DNA of 17,451 nt. Origin: CAYPZU01 sp964415395 (GTDB taxonomy: Bacteria; Chlamydiota; Chlamydiia; Chlamydiales; SM23-39). The position numbers and the translations under genes were made by a program. The notes beneath the pieces are model-generated. The model had not been told where the DNA came from and did not search any database. It saw nothing but the letters and a program-made list of their open reading frames with translations. Shown one piece after another: positions 6,757-14,629 of this stretch. Where the stretch lies: contig CAYPZU010000046.1 in NCBI GenBank assembly GCA_964415395.1, positions 1 through 17,451 of the forward strand, read 5' to 3'. How positions within the stretch are numbered: the first letter of the stretch is position 1; every line of letters starts with the position of its first letter.

Positions 6757-8132
6757 TAGATGGCGTAGAGGATCGCCGTAGGGATCAGCGCAGCGAGAAA
6801 GAGTTTCACAGGGCGGATCCCCGCCTCGAAAAACCGCTTCAGAATCGCATAGCCTGCAGGATTCGGCGCGTTGGCGATTACGGTGAGTCCGCCGCCTGCG
6901 ATGACGCCTGTGAAGATCGCATACTCGTAGATTTCGCCCCAGTTTGGAACCAGCGTTGAAAGATAGGAAATCGCCGTATTGTCGTTGAAGCCGGTGAGCG
7001 CGATCGCGACGCCCAAAACAGCGATCGGAGAAAGCCCCTGCAAGAGATCGACCACCCACCAGCCCTGGAGCCCCCCGTGGATGACAAGGCCGGCAAGGAA
7101 GAGTCCGACGAGCATCGGGCGCGCCAGCTGGATGGGCGCTTGGTGGTGGCGCGTCGCCTGGTGGAAACCGACGAAGAAGAGGAAGCTCGCGATAAAGATC
7201 GCCGGATAGTGGGCCACCAAGACGATCCAGGCCATGAACGCCGCGTGGACGAGCGTGACCCAAATCGGAACGGGAGCGTCCGGTTTTTGCATCCGGAGCA
7301 GCACATTGTGCGCTCTTCTGCGCAAATTCAGCCCCCGCAGTTCTTTGCGGAAGTAGGCCCAATAAACCAGATTTGAAAGGACGATGCCGAGCGCCGCTTT
7401 CCATCCGAAATCGGTCAGCATGTCGAGCGTCGTCCATTTCCAGCAGTGGGCGAGAACCAGCACTGCAGGCGATGCGAAATCGGTCAGCACGCCGCCGACC
7501 GAGACATTCACAAAGAGGAGCGCCAGGGTCGCGTAGGCAAGCTTCGGACTTGGGTGGTATTGGTAGAATTGCCTGGCCAAAAGCAGCGCGCAGAGCGTCA
7601 TCGCGCCGGCCTCCGTGATCAGCGAGCCTAGAAGAGGCCCCACGGTCAAGAGCGTAAACCACCACGCGGATAAAGTGCCTCCCAGCGCTTTCGCGGCCCA
7701 TTTGATCGCGCCCTCCGCCAGCTTGACGATCGGCCGCGTCGACGCCAGGCACAGGATCACGACGACGAAGAGCGGCTCCGTATAATCGCGCGTGTTGATA
7801 TACTCGAGGGCGTCGGTGAATCCGTAGAAGTAGATCATCACGCAAAAGAGAGGAATCGCCCAGAAAGCGAAAATGACTTCCACCTCAGAGAGGAAGTAGA
7901 GCAGATGGATTCCGAGGCTGCGCCTCTCTTTTTTCTGCCGCATCTCCAGCGAGTGGGCCCAGGCGTGGACTTTGTACACCGAGAGAGTGTGGAAGATCGC
8001 GAGGGCAAAGAGGATCAGCGCGATCAGGTGGAATGGGGTGAACTCGAGCGCCTCCATCTCCAAAACCCTTTCAGGTTTCAGGCAGTCGAATTTAGCGGGC
8101 TGCTTGATGGTCTCGGCGAGATTCCAGGGCAT
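6732..8132 (-). CDS. Putative Na+/H+ antiporter, multi-spanning membrane protein
   Basis: The 466-aa product is strongly hydrophobic with about 11-12 membrane segments throughout residues 30-466. It resembles the putative Na+/H+ antiporter family Pfam Na_H_antiport_3 (formerly DUF1504), related to the ArsB/NhaD-type ion transporter fold. Supporting sequences are FVNVSVGGVLTDFASPAVLV, ALTGFNDNTAISYLSTLVPN and the C-terminal GGGLTVIANAPNPAGYAIL, which match the paired Asn/Gly/Pro-rich helix breaks of that fold. Na+/H+ exchange at the inner membrane is the expected role; the ion is inferred. ATG 8132 has AGGG 12 nt upstream. ATG 8057 (MEALEF) has AAGGG at better spacing and may be the true start, which removes only 25 hydrophilic residues. 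The 3' end overlaps the convergent orphan gene by 25 bp, and the upstream side borders the repeat unit at 8149. Confidence 0.75.
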   Translation of the reverse strand: MPWNLAETIKQPAKFDCLKPERVLEMEALEFTPFHLIALILFALAIFHTLSVYKVHAWAHSLEMRQKKERRSLGIHLLYFLSEVEVIFAFWAIPLFCVMIYFYGFTDALEYINTRDYTEPLFVVVILCLASTRPIVKLAEGAIKWAAKALGGTLSAWWFTLLTVGPLLGSLITEAGAMTLCALLLARQFYQYHPSPKLAYATLALLFVNVSVGGVLTDFASPAVLVLAHCWKWTTLDMLTDFGWKAALGIVLSNLVYWAYFRKELRGLNLRRRAHNVLLRMQKPDAPVPIWVTLVHAAFMAWIVLVAHYPAIFIASFLFFVGFHQATRHHQAPIQLARPMLVGLFLAGLVIHGGLQGWWVVDLLQGLSPIAVLGVAIALTGFNDNTAISYLSTLVPNWGEIYEYAIFTGVIAGGGLTVIANAPNPAGYAILKRFFEAGIRPVKLFLAALIPTAILYAIYYFFGPLF

Positions 8133-8148
8133 AGCTTCGATCTACCCT

Positions 8149-8376
8149 AAATCAAATTTATTTGAAAGATGGGAAGCATGCATATGATGCAGGAAAAAAG
8201 ATCAACCGCCGAGCACACCGAGATCACCGAGAAAGAGAAGAGGTTGTTTGAATTGGTTGATCCCCGCGAAATCAAATGTATTTGAGAGCAGGGAAGGGTG
8301 CTGCAGAAAAAAGATGAACCACCGAGGACACCGAGATCACCGAGAAAGAGAAGAGGTTGTTTGAATTGGTTGATCC
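8149..8376 (+). repeat. Tandem direct repeat of about 115 bp carrying CACCGAG motifs
   Basis: Unit A (8149-8268) and unit B (8269-8376) both begin with a small palindrome, TCAAAT-NT-ATTTGA, after AAA. Both continue through a poly-A stretch and the CACCGAG motifs and end in GGTTGTTTGAATTGGTTGAT. The last 49 bp are identical in the two units (8215-8263 and 8328-8376). The first halves differ by substitutions and a gap of about 7 nt. Near-identity of the 3' part suggests recent duplication or gene conversion. Confidence 0.85.
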
Positions 8377-8408
8377 GCATATTCTATCGCGTTACGAGTT
8401 TTTGCCAG

Positions 8409-8822
8409 ATGATCGAAGTCATAGATCCTCCAGCTGTTGATTTCACAAACCGTCCTCACGATGCTCTAACGAAGCAAATCATCGGCGCAGCCATTGAAGT
8501 GCATCGAGGGTTAGGCCCAGGTTTATTGGAGTCGTCCTATGAAGCTTGTTTGATTTATGAGCTCGGGCTGAAAGGTCTGAGTGTAGAATGGCAGAAGCCT
8601 GTGCCGATTGTGTATAAAGAGATCAAGCTGGATTGCGGTTACAGACTCGATATGTTGGCTGAAGGGAAGGTCGTGCTCGAAATTAAATCTGTCGCAGACC
8701 TGACCCCTATTCATGAGGCTCAGCTCGTCACATATCTCAAACTATTGGGATGCAAGGTTGGTCTATTGATCAATTTTAATGTTAGGGTTTTAAAAGACGG
8801 GATTCGAAGAATCATCGTTTGA
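8409..8822 (+). CDS. GxxExxY family protein (PD-(D/E)XK-like)
   Basis: The 137-aa product carries the motif that names the family, GLLESSY at 38-44 (G38, E41, Y44), after IGAAIEVHRGLGP. It also has a nuclease-fold-like pattern: D81 in YRLDMLAEGKVVLEIKS, with E91 and K93 as ExK, and then QLVTYLKLLG and GLLINFNV. GxxExxY proteins (Pfam PDDEXK_3 as I recall it) are small, widespread, often multicopy and of unproven function; the nuclease fold is known from motif similarity. The frame is open back to 8298, but that part translates the upstream repeat (PPRTPRSPRKRR), so I start at ATG 8409, the residue before conserved sequence. There is no clear ribosome-binding site. The gene lies between CACCGAG repeats on both sides and is probably acquired DNA. 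Confidence 0.88.
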   Translation: MIEVIDPPAVDFTNRPHDALTKQIIGAAIEVHRGLGPGLLESSYEACLIYELGLKGLSVEWQKPVPIVYKEIKLDCGYRLDMLAEGKVVLEIKSVADLTPIHEAQLVTYLKLLGCKVGLLINFNVRVLKDGIRRIIV

Positions 8823-8845
8823 TCTTCTTCAGTGGTTCAAATTAT

Positions 8846-8892
8846 CCTTTCTCTCTCGGTGATCTCGGTGTGCTCGGTGGTTATTTTTTCTG
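8846..8892 (-). repeat. Inverted third copy of the CACCGAG repeat
   Basis: Read on minus, this stretch gives CAGAAAAAATAACCACCGAG followed by CACACCGAGATCACCGAGA. The second string is identical to unit A at 8213-8231. It begins about 24 bp after the GxxExxY stop, so the gene lies between repeats in opposite orientation. Confidence 0.85.
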
Positions 8893-8955
8893 TAAAATGT
8901 TTTGTTAATATGTATTATTGTGAAAGAATTGATAGTTTGTAGTAAATCATTCACG

Positions 8956-8984
8956 TTTATTTATTGAAAAGTTTTCGGTATAAT
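8956..8984 (+). promoter_or_regulatory. Likely promoter of the 293-aa gene
   Basis: TATAAT at 8979-8984 is a perfect -10 box; TTTATT at 8956-8961 sits 17 nt upstream as a weak -35. Transcription would begin near 8991, leaving a leader of about 26 nt before ATG 9017. The surrounding DNA is very AT-rich. Confidence 0.5.
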
Positions 8985-9016
8985 TTTGCCGTTGCGTATT
9001 TGAAAAATGAGAGAAA

Positions 9017-9898
9017 ATGATCTCGGTTCAGCCCTCTGTCAGCGCAGGAAAAGTTTTAGTTGCTCCTTCCAGCCCTCTTTCTTCGCACCTCGTGAGCGGC
9101 GTCGGCAAAGTAAAAAATTGTTTTCGAGTTTATCAAGACTCGCGCTCCCGGCAAGATCGATCAAATTATTTTTCCTCTCTTGATGATCTGGCTGTTCTGG
9201 CTGGCCTGCCGAAAGTGGACTGCTTCCGGAAAGACGTCTACATCCGGACAGCGGAGCGGATCTTGAGCAGGGATATTTTCAAGGAAGTATTTACTCTTTA
9301 TTTCCCGTCGGCTCGCTATACCGGAACTCTTAGCTCGTTGGAAAGGGAGCTTTCGCGCCCGCAGGTGGATCTGGACCAGGTTGTCCGGCGGCTTGGAGCC
9401 GTCCGCTCCGCCCACGTTCAATTCATTCGAGATCTGGAGCCTGAATTCCAGAAGGCGACCCGCAAGCTTCCGGAGGCCGTCTCGTTCAACTTCCCGCTCA
9501 CTTTGGCCCTTTTCCAGGATGCTTTTAAGAAAGAGTTCGGAGACAAGCTAACTTCTGTGAAAGAAATCGACCCTTCCCTGGTGCTTTTATTGCCGCGCCT
9601 CGCTTTGTGCCATCTTTTGCAGAATTGGGATCGGGGAACTCCCGAACTGCTTGATGGAAGCGAAGAGCGTCTGGCGTCTCTTCAGGAACGTTTCCGGGCC
9701 TTGGCCTCAGAAGACCAGGCGGCCCTTTTAAGGAAGATCAGAGGGGAGGAGGAATCCCTTTCCGATCAGCTGCAGGAATTCTTTGTCGAAATTTCCTCGT
9801 TCGGCTTCGACATCCATAGAACCGAGCCCGAAGTCTTCAACAACCTGATGGCCCATCTGTTCCAGAAATGGAACGGCCTCCCGCTCACATCAGAATAG
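9017..9898 (+). CDS. Orphan 293-aa protein of unknown function
   Basis: I do not recognise this protein. It has no signal peptide or membrane segment. The first 40 residues are Ser/Val/Gly-rich and probably disordered, as is common for type III-secreted proteins; that reading is speculative. From about residue 50 the sequence is amphipathic and mainly helical, with charged stretches such as LLDGSEERLASLQERFRALA that could form a coiled coil. It begins 26 nt after a good -10 box and is probably transcribed alone. GAGAG lies just before the ATG as a weak ribosome-binding site. The 3' end overlaps the convergent ATPase gene by 9 bp. Confidence 0.72.
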   Translation: MISVQPSVSAGKVLVAPSSPLSSHLVSGVGKVKNCFRVYQDSRSRQDRSNYFSSLDDLAVLAGLPKVDCFRKDVYIRTAERILSRDIFKEVFTLYFPSARYTGTLSSLERELSRPQVDLDQVVRRLGAVRSAHVQFIRDLEPEFQKATRKLPEAVSFNFPLTLALFQDAFKKEFGDKLTSVKEIDPSLVLLLPRLALCHLLQNWDRGTPELLDGSEERLASLQERFRALASEDQAALLRKIRGEEESLSDQLQEFFVEISSFGFDIHRTEPEVFNNLMAHLFQKWNGLPLTSE

Positions 9899-11050
9899 CG
9901 GGTTTTCCGGAGAGATATTCAGTAAGAACTCTTCGATTGGAACAATCGTAAAGCCTCTGTAATTTTCCTTCCGCTTTCCTGTGGACACGATCAGGCAATT
10001 GGCTTCCGGATATTCCTCTTTGAATGCCGACAGTCCGCGGATATCGTCCGGGCCCAAATTGGGGGATCGTTTAACTTCGATGGCCCAGAATCCTCTTGGG
10101 CCATAGACGACAAAATCGACTTCGAGCTGGGTCGCAGTCCTCCAAAAAGAAAGAGTGTGCGGTTCTTTCTGGGCTAAAGTCCAAGAGCGGAGATGTTGTG
10201 CGGCAAGCCCCTCCAAGGCGCCCCCTTCGATCTCTTCATGGCTATCAAGGATTCCCCTAGGTCTTAAGGATCGGTAGACGCCTACATCGAAAAAATAAAA
10301 CTTCGGATGAGCGATCAGCCGGCGCTTCGCTCTGCGGGAAAATACCGGCAGAGAGAAGGCAAGAAGAAGGTCTTCTAGAATTTGAAGGTAGTTATCGACT
10401 GTCGCCCGCTTCACTCCCGATTCCCGGCTAACATCTGTTGCAGTCCAAATAGACCCGTAGGAGAAGCTGGCGATTTCCAGAAATCTGGAGAAATCTCCGA
10501 TTTGCCTGACAAGCCCTTCTGCCTGAACCTCTTCTTTCAGGTAAAGGGTGAGGTAGTTTCGGAGCCGCTCTTCAGGCTCCTGGGATTCCCAAATCAAAGG
10601 GATCATTCCATACGTCAAAGCCTTATGTATAGAGAAGCGATCTTTGAGTTCAGAGGCTAAAAACGGGCCCATTTGCCGAAGGAGGGCTCTCCCGCCAAGC
10701 AGGTCGCTCACTGAACGCCGGAGTTTGCGTGCGGAGCTGCCTGTCATGATGTATTGAATGCCCCGTTTTTCTTCGATCAATGCGTGGATCTCAGGAAGGA
10801 GGCGGGGGACTCTTTGGATTTCGTCAATGATCAGAGTATCTCCCTTTTTGAGCTCGGCAGCTACTCCGCGGATTTTTTCCGGGTAGGCGCTGAATTTTCT
10901 CTCTTCTTCGCCTAAAAGGAGGTCGATTCGCGTCGCGCCAGGATATTCGTGCAAAAGCCAGGTGGATTTGCCCGTCCCTCTCGGCCCAAGTAAAAAATAA
11001 TTGTCGCTCGGCGGATTCAGCTTCCGCTTGATATATTTGGGATTTTCCAT
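9890..11050 (-). CDS. AAA_14/DUF4143-type ATPase (first copy)
   Basis: The 386-aa product has Walker A GPRGTGKST at 22-30, Walker B TLIIDEIQ at 72-79 and the sensor-like MTGSSARKL at 102-110. A DUF4143-like C-terminal half follows: LTLYLKEEV, a winged-helix-like stretch around 200-225 and FYFFDVGVYR. A PD-(D/E)XK-like core is present, with E310-V-D312 and E325-V-K327. Such ATPases are common accessory genes in bacteria and archaea with no settled function; proposed roles include DNA or toxin-antitoxin-like activities. The frame extends to 11113, with ATGs at 11062 and 11050. I prefer 11050 because homologous sequence (PKYIKRKL) begins there, but 11062 is possible. Nested palindromes lie across 11059-11097. 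It is divergent from msrA, and its 3' end overlaps the orphan gene by 9 bp. It differs clearly in sequence from the second ATPase at 14753, so this is not a recent duplication. Confidence 0.85.
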   Translation of the reverse strand: MENPKYIKRKLNPPSDNYFLLGPRGTGKSTWLLHEYPGATRIDLLLGEEERKFSAYPEKIRGVAAELKKGDTLIIDEIQRVPRLLPEIHALIEEKRGIQYIMTGSSARKLRRSVSDLLGGRALLRQMGPFLASELKDRFSIHKALTYGMIPLIWESQEPEERLRNYLTLYLKEEVQAEGLVRQIGDFSRFLEIASFSYGSIWTATDVSRESGVKRATVDNYLQILEDLLLAFSLPVFSRRAKRRLIAHPKFYFFDVGVYRSLRPRGILDSHEEIEGGALEGLAAQHLRSWTLAQKEPHTLSFWRTATQLEVDFVVYGPRGFWAIEVKRSPNLGPDDIRGLSAFKEEYPEANCLIVSTGKRKENYRGFTIVPIEEFLLNISPENPLF

Positions 11051-11058
11051 CTCAATTG

Positions 11059-11097
11059 GCATTTTACATTGCAAAATGCAATCTGCGATAGCATTTT
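11059..11097. promoter_or_regulatory. Nested GCATTTT/TGCAAAATGCA palindromes at the ATPase start
   Basis: GCATTTT (11059-11065) and AAAATGC (11073-11079) are a perfect 7-bp inverted repeat. Overlapping it, ATTGCA-AAA-TGCAAT (11068-11082) is another perfect 6-bp one. A third GCATTTT lies at 11091-11097. They straddle the possible start at 11062 and sit in the shared ATPase/msrA upstream region. Binding by a repressor, or by the ATPase itself, is speculation. Confidence 0.5.
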
Positions 11098-11157
11098 TCC
11101 AAAACCATACCAAACAGCTGGATTTAAATCGCTTGCGCAGGGGATAAATCTAGAGGT

Positions 11158-11724
11158 ATGAAATTTTTTGCATTCTGGCTTGTTTTGTGGGTTCCTCTTT
11201 TCGGCAGCCAGGAACGGGTTGTGCTGGCCGGGGGGTGCTTCTGGTGCCTGCAGGCCGATTTAGATGCGCTGGAGGGGGTCTTGGCCACGACTGTAGGCTA
11301 TGTAGGCGGCGATGCCCCGAACCCGACCTATCAGCTGGTTTCAAGCGGGGTCAGCGGCTATGTCGAGGCCGTCGAGGTGCTGTTCGATTCTGAAAAAATT
11401 TCTTTTGGCGAGCTTCTGGATGCTTATTGGCGGATGATCGACCCGACGCGGTCTGACGGCCAATTCTGCGATATAGGGAACCAATACCGTCCTGGGATCT
11501 TTTATTGCAGCGAGGAGCAGAGGGTTTTAGCTGAGATGTCCAGAGGGAGCCTTGCGAGGGAGGGAGGGGTCTCTTTTGCCGGGGTTGCGATTTTGCCCGC
11601 GAAGGGGTTTTCTCCCGCAGAAGAGTTTCATCAGAAGTATTATTTGAAAAATCCCCTGCGCTACAAATTCTATCGGCGCCACTGCGGCAGAGACCGCCGC
11701 CTCCAGGAAATTTGGGGGAATTGA
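11158..11724 (+). CDS. msrA: Exported peptide-methionine (S)-S-oxide reductase
   Basis: MsrA reduces methionine-S-sulfoxide in oxidised proteins. The 188-aa product has the catalytic motif GGCFWC (C27 nucleophile) and GYVGG at 47-51. The conserved NPTYQLVSSGVSGYVEAVEV contains the expected acid E70, and DGQFCDIGNQYRPGIFY at 100-116 and HQKYY at 158-162 follow. In many family members GHAE precedes the active-site Glu; here it is GYVE. The N-terminus MKFFAFWLVLWVPLFGS is a short hydrophobic signal sequence, so the enzyme is probably in the periplasm or outside. Extra cysteines C30, C104 and C176 could act in recycling. An AGAGG lies one base before the ATG. It is divergent from the first ATPase and ends 22 bp from the convergent 960-aa gene. 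Confidence 0.93.
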   Translation: MKFFAFWLVLWVPLFGSQERVVLAGGCFWCLQADLDALEGVLATTVGYVGGDAPNPTYQLVSSGVSGYVEAVEVLFDSEKISFGELLDAYWRMIDPTRSDGQFCDIGNQYRPGIFYCSEEQRVLAEMSRGSLAREGGVSFAGVAILPAKGFSPAEEFHQKYYLKNPLRYKFYRRHCGRDRRLQEIWGN

Positions 11725-11746
11725 TTCTTCGCGCTAGAGCCGGAGG

Positions 11747-14629
11747 CTACTCTTCTATGACGATTCCACTTTCGGCTGAATGGCTCGGGGGTGTCGTTTT
11801 GGTTTGATCTGGATCGGCAGCAGCTTCTCCAAGCTTACGATTTACAGCGGGATCTTCAAGGAGGCGTTCCATCTCTTCTGCGCGATCTTCTTCCTCTTCG
11901 CTAATCGGTTTGAGATCTGAACCGTCGTCTTCCCTGATCTGCGGGTCGCTGACGAGATCCCAAATCGGTTCCGAACGGATCCAATTGTCCCCAGACCGGG
12001 TGAAACCAAAAGTAACCACGACTTCTTCCGATGCGATCGGAGGAGCGTCAATTTTTTCTGGATCGGAAATCTGGATTGTACCTACGTAGCTCAAACTGAA
12101 TTGAACTGTACGTTCATTTTGTTTGGGGTCCGGGTGGAATTGTATTTCAATGAAGTCCATTTTCCCAGTGGCTAAAGTGCCTCCGTATGGCTGCTCGGCC
12201 CAAGGCTGGGCAAACACGTCCGAGAATTTAGTCGAGTAGTCTCTGCAAAGGAAGAGCTGAACTGCCAGCAGCGCGTTTTCTATTTCCCTCAGGTTAAATT
12301 TACGAGTCCGAATCAGCGATTTTTTGAGGGCTTTTAGAAATTGGTTAAATTGATCATGGTTGCTGAGGCGATAGGATTTTCCATTAAATTGCACGGTAGG
12401 AGCGCGATGCAAATCTTCAACCAGCCGTTTATAGTTCGGGATCCCGTCGGCTGTTGGGAGGATTTGCGATGGATCCAAGAGGAGTTCTTCTTCGGCCAAG
12501 GTCGCATTGCGGTTCCTCATCGACTGATAGAATTGGGCTTGCAGGTATAGAGCGCCGATTTCCCGGATTCTCTCTCTTCGCTGTAAGCATGTTCTGATTT
12601 GCGGGTCCAGATGGGCGCTAAGGAAGGGATTGGTGAAAAAGGGAGACAGTTTTGTCCCCTGTTTTTTCAGTTCTTCCGAAAGATTAAAGGTTGCTTCGAT
12701 CACGTCAGGCGCAATTTGGTCATCGGGCAGATTAAGAGCTGCGAGAATGCGCGGGAACATCGGATCGCCTCGTAAGGGGGCAAAGACATCCTCGACGGGT
12801 TTTGGAGCGGGACTTAGCCGGTCGAAGTGTTTCTCGACAAGCCGTAAAGCGCTATGAAGCGGGAATTCCGAACCTTGCATCTGGGTTTGCGCCGCTGAGA
12901 AAATCGCATCGATGTCATTAGGCGAAAACTGTTTTTGTTCAAGCCGTTTTTTTACTGCATTCCGGTAGGTGCTCATGACCGCGTAGAGCAATCCCTCTCC
13001 ATCAGGTCTTGAATCCCCAAGAAATGATTGGTAGGCCATTTCTGCGCTTTCTGCTCTTGAGAAATTCGGAAGAACGAGTTTTTCCCAGAGTCCGGGATAG
13101 GTTGTTTTAAAATTTTGGAGCAATTCAGCGGCGGATTTATTTCTTGCTTCGAAGGAATTGTCGGTTTTGAGCCGTCTCATTTCCAGTTCAAGATTGTAAA
13201 CAGGAAGCTCTTCATTGATTCGCGCTAATGCTGCAAATGTAGGGTGAACATATGTTTGCGTTCCTTGCGCCGCTTCAGCGAAAATCGCTTCGATTCTTTG
13301 GGGAAGATGTCCCATTTGCAGCATCCGTTCTTGGAGTCTTAAGCTGAGAAAGGCGCCGATTTTTTGGTAGCAGGTCAGAGACGCGTTCGCTGGTAGAGCA
13401 GCCCAAGCGATGAATGCCGCCGCGGCTTGGTCATTTTCGAATCCGGGGGCTATTTGCGCCCAAATCCGGGGGAATGCTGTCTTAAGGAATGCCGGGAGCC
13501 CCTCTGTCGTTTGAAACTGGCCGAAGCTTTTAAGCTGAGTCTGTTCGTTTGAAAGGTCAGTTGGGGGATCGGAATCGGCCAATTTTTTAAAGCAGGCTAC
13601 GTATTCTGCGAAAGCGTCGATTCGGGAGTTTGTTGCTGCGATGATTTGTTTCAGAGCTTCGGACGCAGCGTCTTCATCATCGTTGAATCGGGGAAGGATC
13701 GCTTGCTGCCAGAGCTGGGGGTAGCGTTGCTGAAAGGCAGCTAAACATTGCTCGGCGCGTTGTGCGGGGTTTAACAAGTCCTGGTCTTGAGGGAGTTTTT
13801 CCGCTTCGAGATCCAATTGATAGGCAGGGAGATTCATTTCTACAGATCGAACCGCTGCCCGAACGGGGTGGGGTGCTGCAGCGAAAGAATCTAAGGAAGT
13901 CTGTAAAATCTCGCGGATTTTCGGATCTGGAAATCCCAGGTCGGTCATTTTGGTTTTGAGTTTATGGGCGAAGAAATGTTGGATTTTTTTATAAAAATTG
14001 AGGTTTGCATTTCTAGGATTTGCGAGGAATGTGTTCAATTCCGCTTCAGCCGTGGCTTCATTAGGGAATTCTCGCACGACTTCTGCCCAAAGGCGGGGGA
14101 AGATTCGTTTGAAAAGATCTCTGGGATAGTCTATCAGAGCGTCTCCGCTTCGCTTCAAATGTTCGAGTTCATCCTCGATTGATTGCGGACGCTCTCTTTC
14201 GGCTCTCCATCTCGCCGACCGGGCAAGTTGGGAAAGCTTAGGTGCGAATTCTTTATCTTGTTCTTTTATATATTCAGCCCAGCATCTTCCCATTTTTGCC
14301 GGGGTGGATTCTGGATGAAGCTCGCGTGCGTTAGAAAACGCCTCGAATCTTTCTGAGAAACGGGGATTTAATTCTAACCCATTTTGTGTTCGGTTATATT
14401 CAAGTCTTGCAGCAAAGCCTGTGATCGCGTGTTTTGCCGTTTCGATGGCTTTTTCGATGCGGGAGTCGATGGAAGTAAAGGGATTTAAGAAAAAGAGAAG
14501 CTGCGTGAACCAGTTTGGGGAAGATTCCTGCCGGAGTGTTTGCCTAGCCTGATCCAGGTTGGCCGGATTGGCCTGAAGGGTTTGGTAAGCTCGGTTGACT
14601 AGACTTTCGAAACTATAGATGCTGGCCAT
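11747..14629 (-). CDS. Orphan 960-aa protein with a duplicated ~209-residue block
   Basis: I do not recognise a family. The protein is soluble and mainly helical, without a signal peptide or membrane segment. Four [FY]P[RQG][LI]W motifs lie at 177-181, 303-307, 386-390 and 511-515. The first and third head repeats of about 107 residues (172-279 and 381-487) sharing a central helical pattern, a later HP (254 and 462), and closing LPAYQLDLEAEKL and LPVYNLELEMRRL. The second and fourth head a different sub-repeat. Spacings of 209 and 208 residues point to a tandem duplication of one block with two sub-domains. Residues about 620-720 are helical, 770-870 form a mixed domain, and the tail from about 895 is acidic (SEEEEDRAEEMERLLEDP). 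A secreted effector or scaffold is possible but unproven. There is no ribosome-binding site, and the start lies inside an A/T inverted repeat. Confidence 0.8.
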   Translation of the reverse strand: MASIYSFESLVNRAYQTLQANPANLDQARQTLRQESSPNWFTQLLFFLNPFTSIDSRIEKAIETAKHAITGFAARLEYNRTQNGLELNPRFSERFEAFSNARELHPESTPAKMGRCWAEYIKEQDKEFAPKLSQLARSARWRAERERPQSIEDELEHLKRSGDALIDYPRDLFKRIFPRLWAEVVREFPNEATAEAELNTFLANPRNANLNFYKKIQHFFAHKLKTKMTDLGFPDPKIREILQTSLDSFAAAPHPVRAAVRSVEMNLPAYQLDLEAEKLPQDQDLLNPAQRAEQCLAAFQQRYPQLWQQAILPRFNDDEDAASEALKQIIAATNSRIDAFAEYVACFKKLADSDPPTDLSNEQTQLKSFGQFQTTEGLPAFLKTAFPRIWAQIAPGFENDQAAAAFIAWAALPANASLTCYQKIGAFLSLRLQERMLQMGHLPQRIEAIFAEAAQGTQTYVHPTFAALARINEELPVYNLELEMRRLKTDNSFEARNKSAAELLQNFKTTYPGLWEKLVLPNFSRAESAEMAYQSFLGDSRPDGEGLLYAVMSTYRNAVKKRLEQKQFSPNDIDAIFSAAQTQMQGSEFPLHSALRLVEKHFDRLSPAPKPVEDVFAPLRGDPMFPRILAALNLPDDQIAPDVIEATFNLSEELKKQGTKLSPFFTNPFLSAHLDPQIRTCLQRRERIREIGALYLQAQFYQSMRNRNATLAEEELLLDPSQILPTADGIPNYKRLVEDLHRAPTVQFNGKSYRLSNHDQFNQFLKALKKSLIRTRKFNLREIENALLAVQLFLCRDYSTKFSDVFAQPWAEQPYGGTLATGKMDFIEIQFHPDPKQNERTVQFSLSYVGTIQISDPEKIDAPPIASEEVVVTFGFTRSGDNWIRSEPIWDLVSDPQIREDDGSDLKPISEEEEDRAEEMERLLEDPAVNRKLGEAAADPDQTKTTPPSHSAESGIVIEE

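Larger units (their letters stand above)
8149..8892 (+). mobile_element. Possible small mobile unit: GxxExxY gene with flanking repeats
   Basis: Two direct repeat units on the left and one inverted copy on the right bracket a single nuclease-like gene. Each repeat contains a 9-nt cadence, CACCGAG plus two bases, three times in a row. No transposase, target-site duplication or attachment site is visible, so the mobility claim is inference from the arrangement. Confidence 0.4.

Noticed and set aside
6505..7845. 446-codon minus-strand frame over the antiporter and the 211-aa gene
   Set aside because: It is a different frame of the antiporter DNA, Arg/Pro-rich, without membrane segments; the 6732-8132 frame is clearly the real gene.
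8149..8376. CRISPR array from the repeated CACCGAG units
   Set aside because: There are only two direct units, no spacers of constant length between short repeats, and no cas genes.
8147..8380. 77-codon minus-strand frame over the left repeats
   Set aside because: It encodes the direct repeat twice in translation (NQFKQPLLFLGDLGVLGGSS and a related copy) and has no independent support.
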